Shown: piece by piece, positions 1-8,631 of the stretch
Numbering within the stretch: position 1 is the stretch's first letter
Layout: each line of letters opens with the position of its first letter
Program-made: the position numbers and the translations under genes
The notes under the pieces: model-generated
What the model was told of the DNA's origin: nothing
What the model saw: only the letters and a program-made list of their open reading frames with translations
Database searches by the model: none
NCBI GenBank assembly: GCA_035629075.1
Contig: DASPIK010000077.1
Coordinates: forward strand, 5,543-69,542
Direction: 5' to 3'
Origin: JAEZPW01 sp035629075
Lineage (GTDB): Bacteria > Acidobacteriota > Terriglobia > Terriglobales > Acidobacteriaceae
Length of the DNA stretch: 64,000 nt

Positions 1-532
1 GGAACGGCTTGTGAGCAGCCCGAAAACTGATCTTTGGCCAAAATCCCCTGGGGCGACGGACAGACATACCTGCGTGAGGCACTTCTGGTGGCCGATCATA
101 ATGCTTACCACCTTGGCGAATTAGTAACTGTCCGACGGGCACTCGGGGCGTGGAAGTAGTGGTAACGGCCAGGTGGGATCGTCAGCGGGGAACACCTGTC
201 AATATGCCCAGAATGCGCGAAGGTGTCATGCACCGAAAGGCGCAAACTGGCCAAAGTTGTGCTCATACGGACGAGTTGATGTGCGGCAGTGACTCGGAGA
301 TTATTAATTTTCTTCAACACGAAAATGTGCAAAACCAGCCGAGCGATAGCTACGGTGAACTGCTTCAGGTCGGAGCGGGAGGGTCAGGGTACCACCGTTG
401 CAAGTGATGAGAAAGACAATGGTTGCGAGCTGCCCCAGTTTCGCAGCAATCGAGGTAAGTAGCTGAAACCCCTCTGTTTTCAGTGTTCCTGGTCTGAAAT
501 TCCACACAGATTTCCACAGGTTGAAGGCTTCG
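1..532. other. No gene recognised
   Basis: Short overlapping reading frames occur on both strands. None has a convincing ribosome binding site, signal peptide or recognisable domain, so I see nothing supportable here apart from the terminator that follows. Confidence 0.5.
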
Positions 533-563
533 CAAAACGGAAACGCGGGCGTTTCCGCCCGCG
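533..563 (-). terminator. Rho-independent terminator of the TonB gene
   Basis: An 8-bp GC stem (544-551 with 556-563) and a 4-nt loop lie just downstream of the stop of the minus-strand TonB gene. Read on the minus strand, the stem is followed by a T-rich run (TTTCCGTTTT). Confidence 0.6.
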
Positions 564-591
564 CTTCGAAGGTGCTACTCCGGTCCCGTGC

Positions 592-1341
592 TCAGTGAAC
601 CGCCAGCGTGAACCGCACGGTGATCTGCGTCTCGACCTCGACCGGCTGACCGTTCAGCACGGTTGGTCGATATCGCCACTGCCGGACGGCGTCCATTGCC
701 GCACCGACCAGGTACGGATGACCGCTCAGAGTCCGCAGGTTCTGGATGCGACCATCGCGGCCGATCACCGCCACCAGGACGACTTCGCCCTGAGTGCGGG
801 TGATCTTGGCCACATGCGGATACTGTGGTTCCACGCGGCTGATCAGCATGCCGGGATCCATCACCGACACGCGGATCGCCTTGGGCACAACCTCCCGAGG
901 CGCAGCCTCGACCGGAACCGGCTTGAACAGACTCGTCAGCAACGTATTGCCGGGGCGCTCATTCGGCTCGCCAACACCGCCTTCAATGCAACCTACGCAC
1001 TCGACAGAGTTGCCGACCTGCGGCGGCGCCACTTCCGGCTCCTTCGGGATATAAATGTCTCGCGGTATCTCGCTCGGTTCGCGAATGACACCGTCATTTT
1101 GTAGCTCAGCCGGCACCTTCACCAGCGTCGTGCGCATTTCTTCCGGCACCTTCGGCCTCGCGGCAGGTGGCGGCGGCACCGGTTCGCTGAAGCGCAGACC
1201 GGGCAGAGCTTGCGTATAGATCAACGGAAACAGGACCATCGCCCCAACGGCAACGGCCTCCAGCGCAAAAGAGACCATCGTGGCAAAGCCACGGCGCGCA
1301 CGAGTGTCGCGAGAAGTTTCGACAAGGGATTCGAGGAACAT
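592..1341 (-). CDS. Energy transducer TonB
   Basis: A 249-residue TonB family protein that would couple the inner-membrane proton-motive force to outer-membrane receptors. An N-terminal membrane segment (about residues 20-45, VSFALEAVAVGAMVLFPLIY) is followed by a proline-rich periplasmic stretch beginning with PVPPPPAARPKVP. A typical TonB C-terminal domain occupies roughly the last 80 residues (EPQYPHVAKITRTQGEVVL, then VRQWRYRPTVLNGQPV). The start at 1341 is chosen over an upstream in-frame codon at 1428 because an AGGAG lies 8 nt before this ATG. No exbB or exbD is adjacent. The window holds two TonB-dependent receptors (6.2-8.6 and 31-34.6 kb) that are plausible partners. The family call is secure; the specific receptor partner is not known. 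Confidence 0.9.
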   Translation of the reverse strand: MFLESLVETSRDTRARRGFATMVSFALEAVAVGAMVLFPLIYTQALPGLRFSEPVPPPPAARPKVPEEMRTTLVKVPAELQNDGVIREPSEIPRDIYIPKEPEVAPPQVGNSVECVGCIEGGVGEPNERPGNTLLTSLFKPVPVEAAPREVVPKAIRVSVMDPGMLISRVEPQYPHVAKITRTQGEVVLVAVIGRDGRIQNLRTLSGHPYLVGAAMDAVRQWRYRPTVLNGQPVEVETQITVRFTLAVH

Positions 1342-1611
1342 CGTAGTGCTCCTTTCTCCCCATCTCGCCGCCACCGGTGATGGGGTTACCGGCGGTCGGC
1401 TAACTTCTACTGCTATCGCTATTGACACTCGACGTTCGAGAAATGTTCCAGGATCTGGGTGTTAGGTTTCAGGCTATTAGGCTATTAGGTTTCGATTGCG
1501 TTATCCAAGCTGCGAGCAGGACAGAGCGCTAGCTACCCAACACCTAACCACAAAAAACCCGACACCCTCTTTCAAGCATCACTCCCAAGCTGCTGCGCAT
1601 CCCATCCGCGC

Positions 1612-2214
1612 ATGACCTGGATCAAAACGCTCAACATGGAAGAGCTGCCGGAGAAGGCTCGAGAGTTGATACAGGCACAGCACGCCCTGTATCCACCCGA
1701 GTACGCGACCCCTGTGTTTTCGCAGGAGGATGCCACGAACGGAATCGTGGCGTCGCACACGTTGATTCCCGAGGCGCTGTATCACGCATTCGGAACTTTC
1801 GGCGTGCTGATGTCGCCCGATCTGCCACTGACTCGCCGCCAGCACGAGATGATCACGACCGTCGTCTCGGCGACGAACCGATGTTTTTATTGAGTGGAAT
1901 CGCACGCAGAGTTTCTGCGTAGGGTGACGCTCGATGACGAACTCGTGGCAGCGTTGAAGCGGGACTACCGAACGGCCAAGATTGATGACCGTGATCGTGC
2001 CATGCTTGATTTCGTCTACAAGCTGACCAGGGACGCAACACAAATCACGCGCGCCGACCACGCACGCCTTCGTGAAGCGGGATTCGACGACCGCGGCATT
2101 CTCCAGATCACGCTGATCGCAGCCTGGTTCAACTACATCAACAAAGTGGCGGACGCGCTCGGCGTCGGCCGCGACTGGCAAGAGCCGCAAGTAACCCGTG
2201 AGGCGGCAGGATAG
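1612..2214 (+). CDS. AhpD-like peroxidase-related protein, candidate selenoprotein (in-frame UGA at 1891)
   Basis: A 200-residue carboxymuconolactone decarboxylase/AhpD family protein if UGA 1891-1893 is read as selenocysteine. Both halves (1612-1890 and 1894-2214) are in the same frame and together match the family over its whole length. The AhpD catalytic set is present at the right spacing: Glu79, Cys91, Sec94 and His98 correspond to Glu118, Cys130, Cys133 and His137 of mycobacterial AhpD. UGA therefore sits exactly at the second Cys of the CxxC. A hairpin 17 nt further on fits a bacterial SECIS. The likely role is thiol/selenol redox chemistry on peroxides or related substrates. No strong Shine-Dalgarno precedes the ATG. 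A secreted protein gene starts 2 nt after the stop, which suggests an operon. The alternatives are a nonsense-mutated pseudogene or a sequencing error (TGC or TGT read as TGA). The family is certain; Sec decoding is inferred. Confidence 0.75.
1900..1927 (+). promoter_or_regulatory. Candidate bacterial SECIS element
   Basis: Directly after the in-frame UGA the RNA can form a perfect 7-bp stem, ACGCAGA (1904-1910) with UCUGCGU (1914-1920), closing a GUU loop (1911-1913). A lower 4-bp helix (1900-1903 with 1924-1927, one G-U pair) is possible, with a 3-nt bulge. The loop begins 17 nt after the UGA, and its first base is G followed by U. Bacterial SECIS elements are described with a loop about 16-37 nt from the UGA and a G in the first two loop positions, and E. 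coli SelB contacts a loop GU. The match to geometry is seen; the function is inferred. Confidence 0.65.
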
Positions 2215-2216
2215 AA

Positions 2217-2660
2217 ATGAAACTACTTCTGCTCAGTCTGGTTCTTCTCACCTTCGTTCCTGTTATTGCTCACGCGCAAGGCGCGCAGAGGCCGCCAGAG
2301 CCTCACGTCGTCAAGTACTACTACAAGGTGAAGTGGGGCCACCAGCAGGAGTTCCTTTCACTATTCCGCAAGAACCACCTGCCCATTTTGCAACAACAGG
2401 TGCGATCGGGACGAATGGTGTCGGTCGATATGGTTGCGCCCCGCTACCACGCACCCGAAGAGTCTCGCTGGGACTACCGCGTGACCATCGTCTTCAAAGA
2501 CGCGGCACGGGCCATGGAAGGCGATCCGCCGGACTTGATCAAGCAACTCTATCCCGACCAGGCCACGTTCAAGCGCGAAGAACAGCGCCGCTTCGAGATC
2601 CTCGAGGCGCACTGGGACCTGCCCATCACCAAGGTCGATCTCGAGAAAGCGCAGCCTTGA
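2217..2660 (+). CDS. Small secreted protein of unknown function
   Basis: A 147-residue protein that I do not recognise. It begins with a clear signal peptide (MKLLLLSLVLLTFVPVIAHA, cleavage after AHA). The mature part of about 127 residues is rich in charged and aromatic residues, including KYYYKVKWGHQQEF near its start. It has no cysteine and no membrane segment. It starts 2 nt after the stop of the AhpD-like gene, so the two are very probably co-transcribed and possibly translationally coupled. The pattern of alternating strands and helices with a length near 110-130 residues would suit a dimeric alpha/beta-barrel fold, but that is only a guess. The coding call is secure; the function is open. 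Confidence 0.75.
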   Translation: MKLLLLSLVLLTFVPVIAHAQGAQRPPEPHVVKYYYKVKWGHQQEFLSLFRKNHLPILQQQVRSGRMVSVDMVAPRYHAPEESRWDYRVTIVFKDAARAMEGDPPDLIKQLYPDQATFKREEQRRFEILEAHWDLPITKVDLEKAQP

Positions 2661-2780
2661 GACCTTCTATATGCACGTGCGGTCAGGAGAGCACCTGCAT
2701 CAGGCTGCTTGTCACACGTAATCCGCAGGAAATGTAAAGAGTCGCCGAGTCGCAGAACTCCACCGTAGGTGCTGCTAAAC

Positions 2781-4436
2781 TTACTCGACCTCCGGGCCTC
2801 CGATCATCGTGCCGTGGTTAGATTTCTTGTCGATCATCGTCACACTCTGACCTCTCGGGACTTTTAGCCAGGTCTGGGCGACTGCGATTTCGGAGGCGAC
2901 TTTCATCTCGGGATCGCTTATCTCGTTCAAAAGCGAGATTGCCCACGGCGGCGAGATCTTCGCGGCTTGTGTCAGCAGAGCCCGATACGCGTCCGTGGCG
3001 GGCCAGTATGCCTTCAGTGCCTTGTTAGGGTCGTCAGGATGTGCGTCGTCTAGGTAAGCGTCGTTTGCGAGATGCATGGCGCGCTCAATAAGGCTTTTCG
3101 CGGTATCGACATCATTCATTTGGACGTACATATCGATCGCGGCACGCAAGCTCATCAGCTTTAACATTGCCGGAAGCTGCTCACCAATTTCGAGCATGCT
3201 GGAGATACACTCACGAGCAATGCTGGGGTGGCGTTTCATGGTTCCACGAGCGATGTTGTGGTACGCGGCTCCACGCAGGCTTGCATTCATAATGGTCGGG
3301 ACTTTTGCGACTGCTTCCCGAGCGTGATCTGACTCCGCCTCGGCGGTCAGTTTCTGAACCAGTTGCATGTCGGCCATGTAAGGACTATCGGGCTGCGCGC
3401 TGCGAGTCACGGAGTACGTCACGCCGGTACCCAGCTTAGTGCCGGCGTCGGGGGCTTCGGAGTGCGGCGAGTAAAGTGCTTCAATGCCTTGCGGATGTCT
3501 TCGCAGCAGGGCAGCCAGTTCGCTGTACTTCTTCATGTACTGCTCCGCCAGGGAGCTGTCAATTTCCTGCAGAATCGGCAGGAACTGAAAAAGTTGATAC
3601 TGATACGCTGAGGCAAACGAGAGCGTGCCCTTGTCGGAGGCCATCGAAAATGTCACCGCAGGCGCGTCTTTGGCGTTCGCCGGATCAGTCTGCTTCAGTA
3701 CTTCATCGATCGACTGACGAACCAATTCCCTTGGGAGTTGACGCCAGAACCGCGCGATCATCTCGGGGAAGCCCGTGCCCATTTGCAGGCGGCGCTGATC
3801 GCTGGCGTGGTCACGATAGCTATTCAGCGAGGTCTGGAAAAGGCGCAAGAACTCGCCTGACTTGCTGCCGGTCATCGTACCCATAAGCTGCGCAGCAGTT
3901 TCGTACGGCATTTCGCTCTCTGCGGCTATTCGGTAGGTCACTTCCAGCGCCCGGTCCGTTCTCTTGGAATCCAGATAATAGCGCAGCAGGGCCGACAAGA
4001 CGTCTGGGCGCGCCTCAGGATCGAGGGCGACAACCAGTTCATCGGCGAGTTCAGGTGCGAGCGGCACCATGCTGGCGACGATTTCTTTTTGGAGTAGCGC
4101 TCGTGAGTTCAAGCGATCTTCCTCGAGTTCCCTCACAGATGCGAGGGCATTGTCGAGCAGGCCCAATGCTTTCGATCTGTTCAACTGCTGGTAACCGCGA
4201 GCGATTTGCCAAAGCCCCCACGCGCGCATCCCGCCATCGAGCGCACCGGCGTCTGCCTCGGCTCTCTCCAGCAGATCGAGGCCGTACTTTCGCAAGTCGA
4301 CTTCGTTATGGGTCGGCTTCTGCGAAGTGGGCTTCGCTGTTGAGGGAGGGCGTACGACGCGCAGCCCTTCCTGTGAGACGACCGAGGAACTCAGCAAGCA
4401 TATAGCAAGTGCGATTAGGATTGATCTCTGCAGCAT
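2781..4436 (-). CDS. Orphan secreted alpha-helical protein
   Basis: A 551-residue protein with a signal peptide at the chosen start (MLQRSILIALAICLLSSSVVSQ). In-frame codons extend upstream to 4598, but the signal peptide fixes the start at 4436. The mature chain is almost entirely helical with repeated Leu/Ala-rich helices (for instance AWGLWQIARGYQQLNRSKAL, and further blocks near residues 290-480) that resemble a degenerate TPR or other helical solenoid. I recognise no catalytic motif. Gene orientation is divergent from the CNNM gene at 4749. A role as a periplasmic scaffold or interaction protein is inferred from the architecture only. Confidence 0.75.
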   Translation of the reverse strand: MLQRSILIALAICLLSSSVVSQEGLRVVRPPSTAKPTSQKPTHNEVDLRKYGLDLLERAEADAGALDGGMRAWGLWQIARGYQQLNRSKALGLLDNALASVRELEEDRLNSRALLQKEIVASMVPLAPELADELVVALDPEARPDVLSALLRYYLDSKRTDRALEVTYRIAAESEMPYETAAQLMGTMTGSKSGEFLRLFQTSLNSYRDHASDQRRLQMGTGFPEMIARFWRQLPRELVRQSIDEVLKQTDPANAKDAPAVTFSMASDKGTLSFASAYQYQLFQFLPILQEIDSSLAEQYMKKYSELAALLRRHPQGIEALYSPHSEAPDAGTKLGTGVTYSVTRSAQPDSPYMADMQLVQKLTAEAESDHAREAVAKVPTIMNASLRGAAYHNIARGTMKRHPSIARECISSMLEIGEQLPAMLKLMSLRAAIDMYVQMNDVDTAKSLIERAMHLANDAYLDDAHPDDPNKALKAYWPATDAYRALLTQAAKISPPWAISLLNEISDPEMKVASEIAVAQTWLKVPRGQSVTMIDKKSNHGTMIGGPEVE

Positions 4437-4748
4437 CGCTCTCAACCGAAGTGAAATAGTACAAATGCCGCGACGAAGGGAGCCCAGAGCCTGTGAGAAC
4501 CGAGCAGCGCGAACGTGCAACTTCGACAACCTCTTGCTGCTCGGTACCTGATGAGCATAGACACCATGAAGACGCTGGGAGTTCCCCATCGACATCAATC
4601 ATCTGCTCCCGCCCCGACAACTTGCCCTCGTTTCGATACGACCTGAACGGCTTGCCAGACAAGATCGGTAGCGGGGTGCCTTCGCACTGCAGCCTTCGTT
4701 CAGCATCTAGAGAATCGACCGGGCATTTCGCAGGTGACTCGAGTTCAT
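4437..4748. other. Divergent intergenic region
   Basis: About 310 bases between two divergently transcribed genes, which must contain both promoters. I could not identify a convincing -35/-10 pair by eye. The small reading frames here are upstream extensions or shadows. Confidence 0.4.
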
Positions 4749-6065
4749 ATGAGTCTCATTAGTTACGAGCTGATCATCATCGTCCTGCTAGCAGTAATAA
4801 ACGGCATTTTCGCCATGTCGGAAGTGGCTTTGCTGTCGGCTCGCAGATCTCGATTGCAGAACCTTGCCGATCGCGGGAACACCAGCGCACGCCGTGCGAT
4901 CGAGCTCCTGCATGATCCCAACAACTTTTTGTCGACAGTTCAGATCGGCGTCACGGTCGTCGGGATATTCGCGGGCGCCTTCGGCGGCGCCACTCTGGCG
5001 GCGCACATCGCGGGATTCCTGCGGGGTTACCCTTCTCTAGCTGCTTACGCGGACACGGCGGGAATTACAGTCGTCGTCATATTCATCACCTACCTGACAC
5101 TGATTCTCGGTGAGCTGGTTCCGAAAAGGGTAGCACTCAACAACCCGGAACGCATCTCGACGTTAGTGGCGACGCCTATGGCGCTGTTGTCCCGCGTGGG
5201 CGCGCCGGTAGTCTCGGTTTTGAGTGCGTCAACCAATGCGTTGCTCTGGCTCTTACGCGTGAAGAAGTCAACGGAGCCGTCGGTAACCGAAGACGATGTG
5301 CGCGCGATGATTCGCCACGGTGCGCAGCTCGGAGTGTTTGAAAAAGACGAACAGCAGATGGTAGATCGCGTGTTTCGATTTGCCGATCGCAGAGTCACGG
5401 CGATCATGACTTTACGTGCCGATCTGGACTGGCTGGACGTGAACGATCCGGCTCCGACCCTGCTGCAGAACATCAAAAGCAGTGCGCACTCGCGCCTGCC
5501 TGTTTGCGACGGCGATCCGGACCATACGTTGGGGATACTCGCCGTAAAAGATTACCTGGCGCAAGAGTCCCCGCAGATTCGCGATCTGCTTAAGCCACCG
5601 CTCTTCGTGAACGAGAGCATGCCTGCGCTCAGACTGGTCGAGCACTTTCGCGCGGCGTCAGTTCACGTAGCACTGGTGGTGGACGAGTACGGAGTTGTTC
5701 AAGGGTTGGTGAGTGGGACCGATGTGCTCGAAGCGCTGGTCGGTGACCTGCCGGAAGAAAAGTCGGACGAACAGGCTGTGGTGCAGAGGCCAGACGGTTC
5801 CTGGCTGGTTGATGGCAGCCTGCCGATCGAGGACCTGAAAGAATTATTACGAGTTGACGCTCTGCCAGATGAAAAACTCGGAGCTTTCCGAACCGCGGCG
5901 GGTTTTGTGATTCATAACCTTGGAAGAATCCCGAAGGCTTCGGACACTTTCGAGTTCGATGGCACTCGTATCGAGGTGGTAGACATGGACGGCAACCGCG
6001 TTGACAAACTGCTGCTGACTCCCTCGCGCTCGCAATTGGGCCACTCAGCGCCGGATGCCAGTTAA
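4749..6065 (+). CDS. HlyC/CorC-type CNNM/CBS membrane protein
   Basis: A 438-residue protein of the CNNM (DUF21) plus CBS plus CorC_HlyC family, often annotated as hemolysin or magnesium/cobalt efflux protein. The first ~190 residues hold the CNNM transmembrane domain with the characteristic NGIFAMSEVALLSARRSRLQ, followed by a membrane helix around VVVIFITYLTLILGELVPKR. Two CBS domains span about 205-325, including HVALVVDEYGVVQGLVSGTD. A C-terminal CorC_HlyC transporter-associated domain covers the last ~90 residues. Length is typical. The ATG at 4749 starts the protein just before the first membrane helix; a GTG at 4734 is also in frame. The likely role is divalent cation (Mg2+) homeostasis. 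The family call is firm; the substrate is inferred. Confidence 0.9.
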   Translation: MSLISYELIIIVLLAVINGIFAMSEVALLSARRSRLQNLADRGNTSARRAIELLHDPNNFLSTVQIGVTVVGIFAGAFGGATLAAHIAGFLRGYPSLAAYADTAGITVVVIFITYLTLILGELVPKRVALNNPERISTLVATPMALLSRVGAPVVSVLSASTNALLWLLRVKKSTEPSVTEDDVRAMIRHGAQLGVFEKDEQQMVDRVFRFADRRVTAIMTLRADLDWLDVNDPAPTLLQNIKSSAHSRLPVCDGDPDHTLGILAVKDYLAQESPQIRDLLKPPLFVNESMPALRLVEHFRAASVHVALVVDEYGVVQGLVSGTDVLEALVGDLPEEKSDEQAVVQRPDGSWLVDGSLPIEDLKELLRVDALPDEKLGAFRTAAGFVIHNLGRIPKASDTFEFDGTRIEVVDMDGNRVDKLLLTPSRSQLGHSAPDAS

Positions 6066-6245
6066 TCTCCTCATGGCTTCCGATAGGGGTTAATCCGTCT
6101 CATAGTTGGGGTATAGTTCCGCTTGCAAAGCTGCTTGCCAGACGTACAATTCCCATCGATTGCAGGGCGACAGTATCGAAGGATTTGGGACTTCCTTCAG
6201 GCTGATTTGTCACTGCTGGAACCGGCGGTCGATGGTGCGAACACT

Positions 6246-8558
6246 GTGACACAATGCATACGGCGTTTAGGTGTAGTCTCGTTGCTGTTGTTGCTGCCAG
6301 CTTGGGCTGGAGAAATTCGCGGCACCATCGTAAACGCGCGCGGCGGCGAACCGCTGGGCCAGGTGCGCGTCGGTATCGTGGATACCAGAACCGTCGTGGC
6401 AACCGCGCCTGACGGTACCTTCTCGATAAAGAACCTCGCTCCCGGCACCTATGTGTTGCGCGTTGATGCTGTTGGCTTCTGGCTGCAAAAGACAGTAGTG
6501 ACCATCAACGACGATGCAGACGTGAAGGAATATTCGATCGCGCTGGTGGCCGAAGGGCTCCGCCCGACCGAGACAGTTGACGTTACCGGCGACAACTTTC
6601 ATCCGGTTGAGATGGCCGGGGTAGGGGATATCAACGTCACGGCTGACGAGTTGAGAAGTACGGCGAGCGTCGTTAGCGCCGACCCATTTCGCACAGTGCA
6701 AGTACTGCCAGGAGTCACGTCAGCCAGCAACAACGATTCCTTCGCGGAATTCAATGTCCTGGGCGCACCCTTTTCTACGGTGGGTATCTACGTTGATGAC
6801 GTGCAGATCCGCAATCCAATGCACGGCATCCCGGGTTTCGCCGACGGCGCTTCGATCAGCATTCTGAGCAGCGATACCATCGACGCACTGACGCTGACTC
6901 CTACTGCCTTTTCCGAGCGATACGCAGACAGCACGGGTGCAGCACTCGACATTCGGACGCGCGAAGGCGCTCGGAACCGGCCACTTTTCCGCTTCTCGCC
7001 GGGTATGCTGGAAGCTCACGGTACGGGTGAAGGCGGCTTTGCCCATAAGCGCGGGTCGTGGCTCGTGGCGCTTCGTAAAAGCTACCTGGGATCCATCGCA
7101 GCCGTAACAGAATTGGATGTTCCGAGCATCGGTTTTTACGACGGCAGCGTGAAGCTTACCTATGATCTCAATCCTGAGCACACACTCGACCTTTATGCCG
7201 TCCATGGCAGCGTTTCGATGGATCGGACGCACCAACAGGACGAGGACCTCGGTCCTAATTCGCTGGCGTTTGGCAAAAACATAACCAGCCTGGCGCGACT
7301 GGGATGGCGATACGCCGTCACTCCCAGGTTCCTCTTGAGTTCCCGGGCGGCTTTCATCAGCGAAAAGCTCCAGACGCATAATCCTTCGTTCCAGCCACTG
7401 ACCGGCAACAACTACGGCGAGTGGGTTGGGGGCACGACTGCGGTTTGGAGTTGGAGTCCCGACCACCTGATCGAAGCGGGCTACGATCTGCGCCGCCTGC
7501 GGAGCAGCCAACAGAACAATGCATATTACCTGGACACCTATAATCCCAACACAATTGCTGAGGGAACGGGTCTGCGGCAAGGAGGATATGCGCAACAGTC
7601 CTCAACCCTGTTGGGGAAGCGTGTGCACTTGACAGCAGGCCTGCGATGGGACCGGCTCAGATATGTCGGTACACAACCGCTTTCACCACAGGCGTCAGCG
7701 TCTGTTCGTGTGGGCAGCGCTACAGATCTGCAGTTTGCCTTCGGCAAATACCTGCAGTTTTCGGACGTCAGCAATTTCGGACGACAGTACGACTCGCAAC
7801 TGCCGACACAGCTTGGTCTGACATGGTACTGCTGGGGAAGCGCTACTTTGTACAGTCGCGGCACGCATTACCTTGGCGCGGTCGAGCAGCGGCTTAGCGA
7901 ACATTCTCGTTTGCGGGTGGAAGCGTTTCATCGTGAAGAAGGGTACGTACGGGGAGAAAGGCCCCGGATACACGGCACCTGCAGCTCTCCCTTCGATCCC
8001 AAGGAATCCGAATACGGTAGCTGGCATCAGCGCTCGCGTGGGCTTCAACTGGTGCTGCAACGGCGCAGTGCCAACCGCCTTGCAGGCTGGATCGGCTATA
8101 CCCTCAATCATGTTCGCAACATTGTGACGCCCGGAGTCAAACAGTATCCCGATTCGTTCTACAACTACCCAGTGCCCCTCGACCAGCGCCATACGGTGAA
8201 TGCGGTCGCCAGCTACCGCCTGAAGCCGACCGTCAGTCTGAGTGGTAAATGGATGTATGGATCCGGGTATCCGATACCGGCATGGCTTCGCAAGTCGGGG
8301 AGTGATTACTTCTGGAGCGAGGAACCCACCTACGTACGCATGCCGAGCTACGCGCGACTGGATGTCCGAATGGACAAGACGTTCGCCCTGAAGTCCCGAA
8401 AGCTGACTCTTTCGGTTGAAGTGCTGAATGCCACTAACCACCGCAATATGCGCTTGATGGGTTACGACAATTACGATCCGGAGACGAAGCGCGTTTTTGT
8501 TTCGATGGATCGCACAATACCGCTTGCCCCCACCGCAGGGCTGACCTTTGAATTCTAG
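6246..8558 (+). CDS. TonB-dependent receptor with carboxypeptidase-regulatory-like domain
   Basis: A 770-residue outer-membrane receptor. A signal peptide (CIRRLGVVSLLLLLPAWAGE) is followed by a carboxypeptidase-regulatory-like beta-sandwich (about residues 22-100, GTIVNARGGEPLGQVRVGIV). A plug domain lies at about 130-240 (LPGVTSASNNDSFAEFNVLG, then VGIYVDDVQIRNP). The beta-barrel ends in the classical aromatic terminus TAGLTFEF. The GTG at 6246 is preferred because it begins the signal peptide, whereas the longer frame opens with a TTG at 6123 and adds 41 unrelated residues. The ligand cannot be told from sequence. The plug starts with a well-formed beta-barrel entry but no separate TonB box is obvious. 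The nearest TonB is at 592-1341. Confidence 0.88.
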   Translation: MTQCIRRLGVVSLLLLLPAWAGEIRGTIVNARGGEPLGQVRVGIVDTRTVVATAPDGTFSIKNLAPGTYVLRVDAVGFWLQKTVVTINDDADVKEYSIALVAEGLRPTETVDVTGDNFHPVEMAGVGDINVTADELRSTASVVSADPFRTVQVLPGVTSASNNDSFAEFNVLGAPFSTVGIYVDDVQIRNPMHGIPGFADGASISILSSDTIDALTLTPTAFSERYADSTGAALDIRTREGARNRPLFRFSPGMLEAHGTGEGGFAHKRGSWLVALRKSYLGSIAAVTELDVPSIGFYDGSVKLTYDLNPEHTLDLYAVHGSVSMDRTHQQDEDLGPNSLAFGKNITSLARLGWRYAVTPRFLLSSRAAFISEKLQTHNPSFQPLTGNNYGEWVGGTTAVWSWSPDHLIEAGYDLRRLRSSQQNNAYYLDTYNPNTIAEGTGLRQGGYAQQSSTLLGKRVHLTAGLRWDRLRYVGTQPLSPQASASVRVGSATDLQFAFGKYLQFSDVSNFGRQYDSQLPTQLGLTWYCWGSATLYSRGTHYLGAVEQRLSEHSRLRVEAFHREEGYVRGERPRIHGTCSSPFDPKESEYGSWHQRSRGLQLVLQRRSANRLAGWIGYTLNHVRNIVTPGVKQYPDSFYNYPVPLDQRHTVNAVASYRLKPTVSLSGKWMYGSGYPIPAWLRKSGSDYFWSEEPTYVRMPSYARLDVRMDKTFALKSRKLTLSVEVLNATNHRNMRLMGYDNYDPETKRVFVSMDRTIPLAPTAGLTFEF

Positions 8559-8631
8559 ATGAGGCTGGTCGGTTAGCTGGTCGTTGACATAGCTGGGTCC
8601 TCCGCATACGGTGTTCACTTCGGCCACACCT

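Noticed and set aside
6720..7595. 291-codon minus-strand frame inside the TonB receptor
   Set aside because: Antisense shadow of a receptor gene with full domain evidence.
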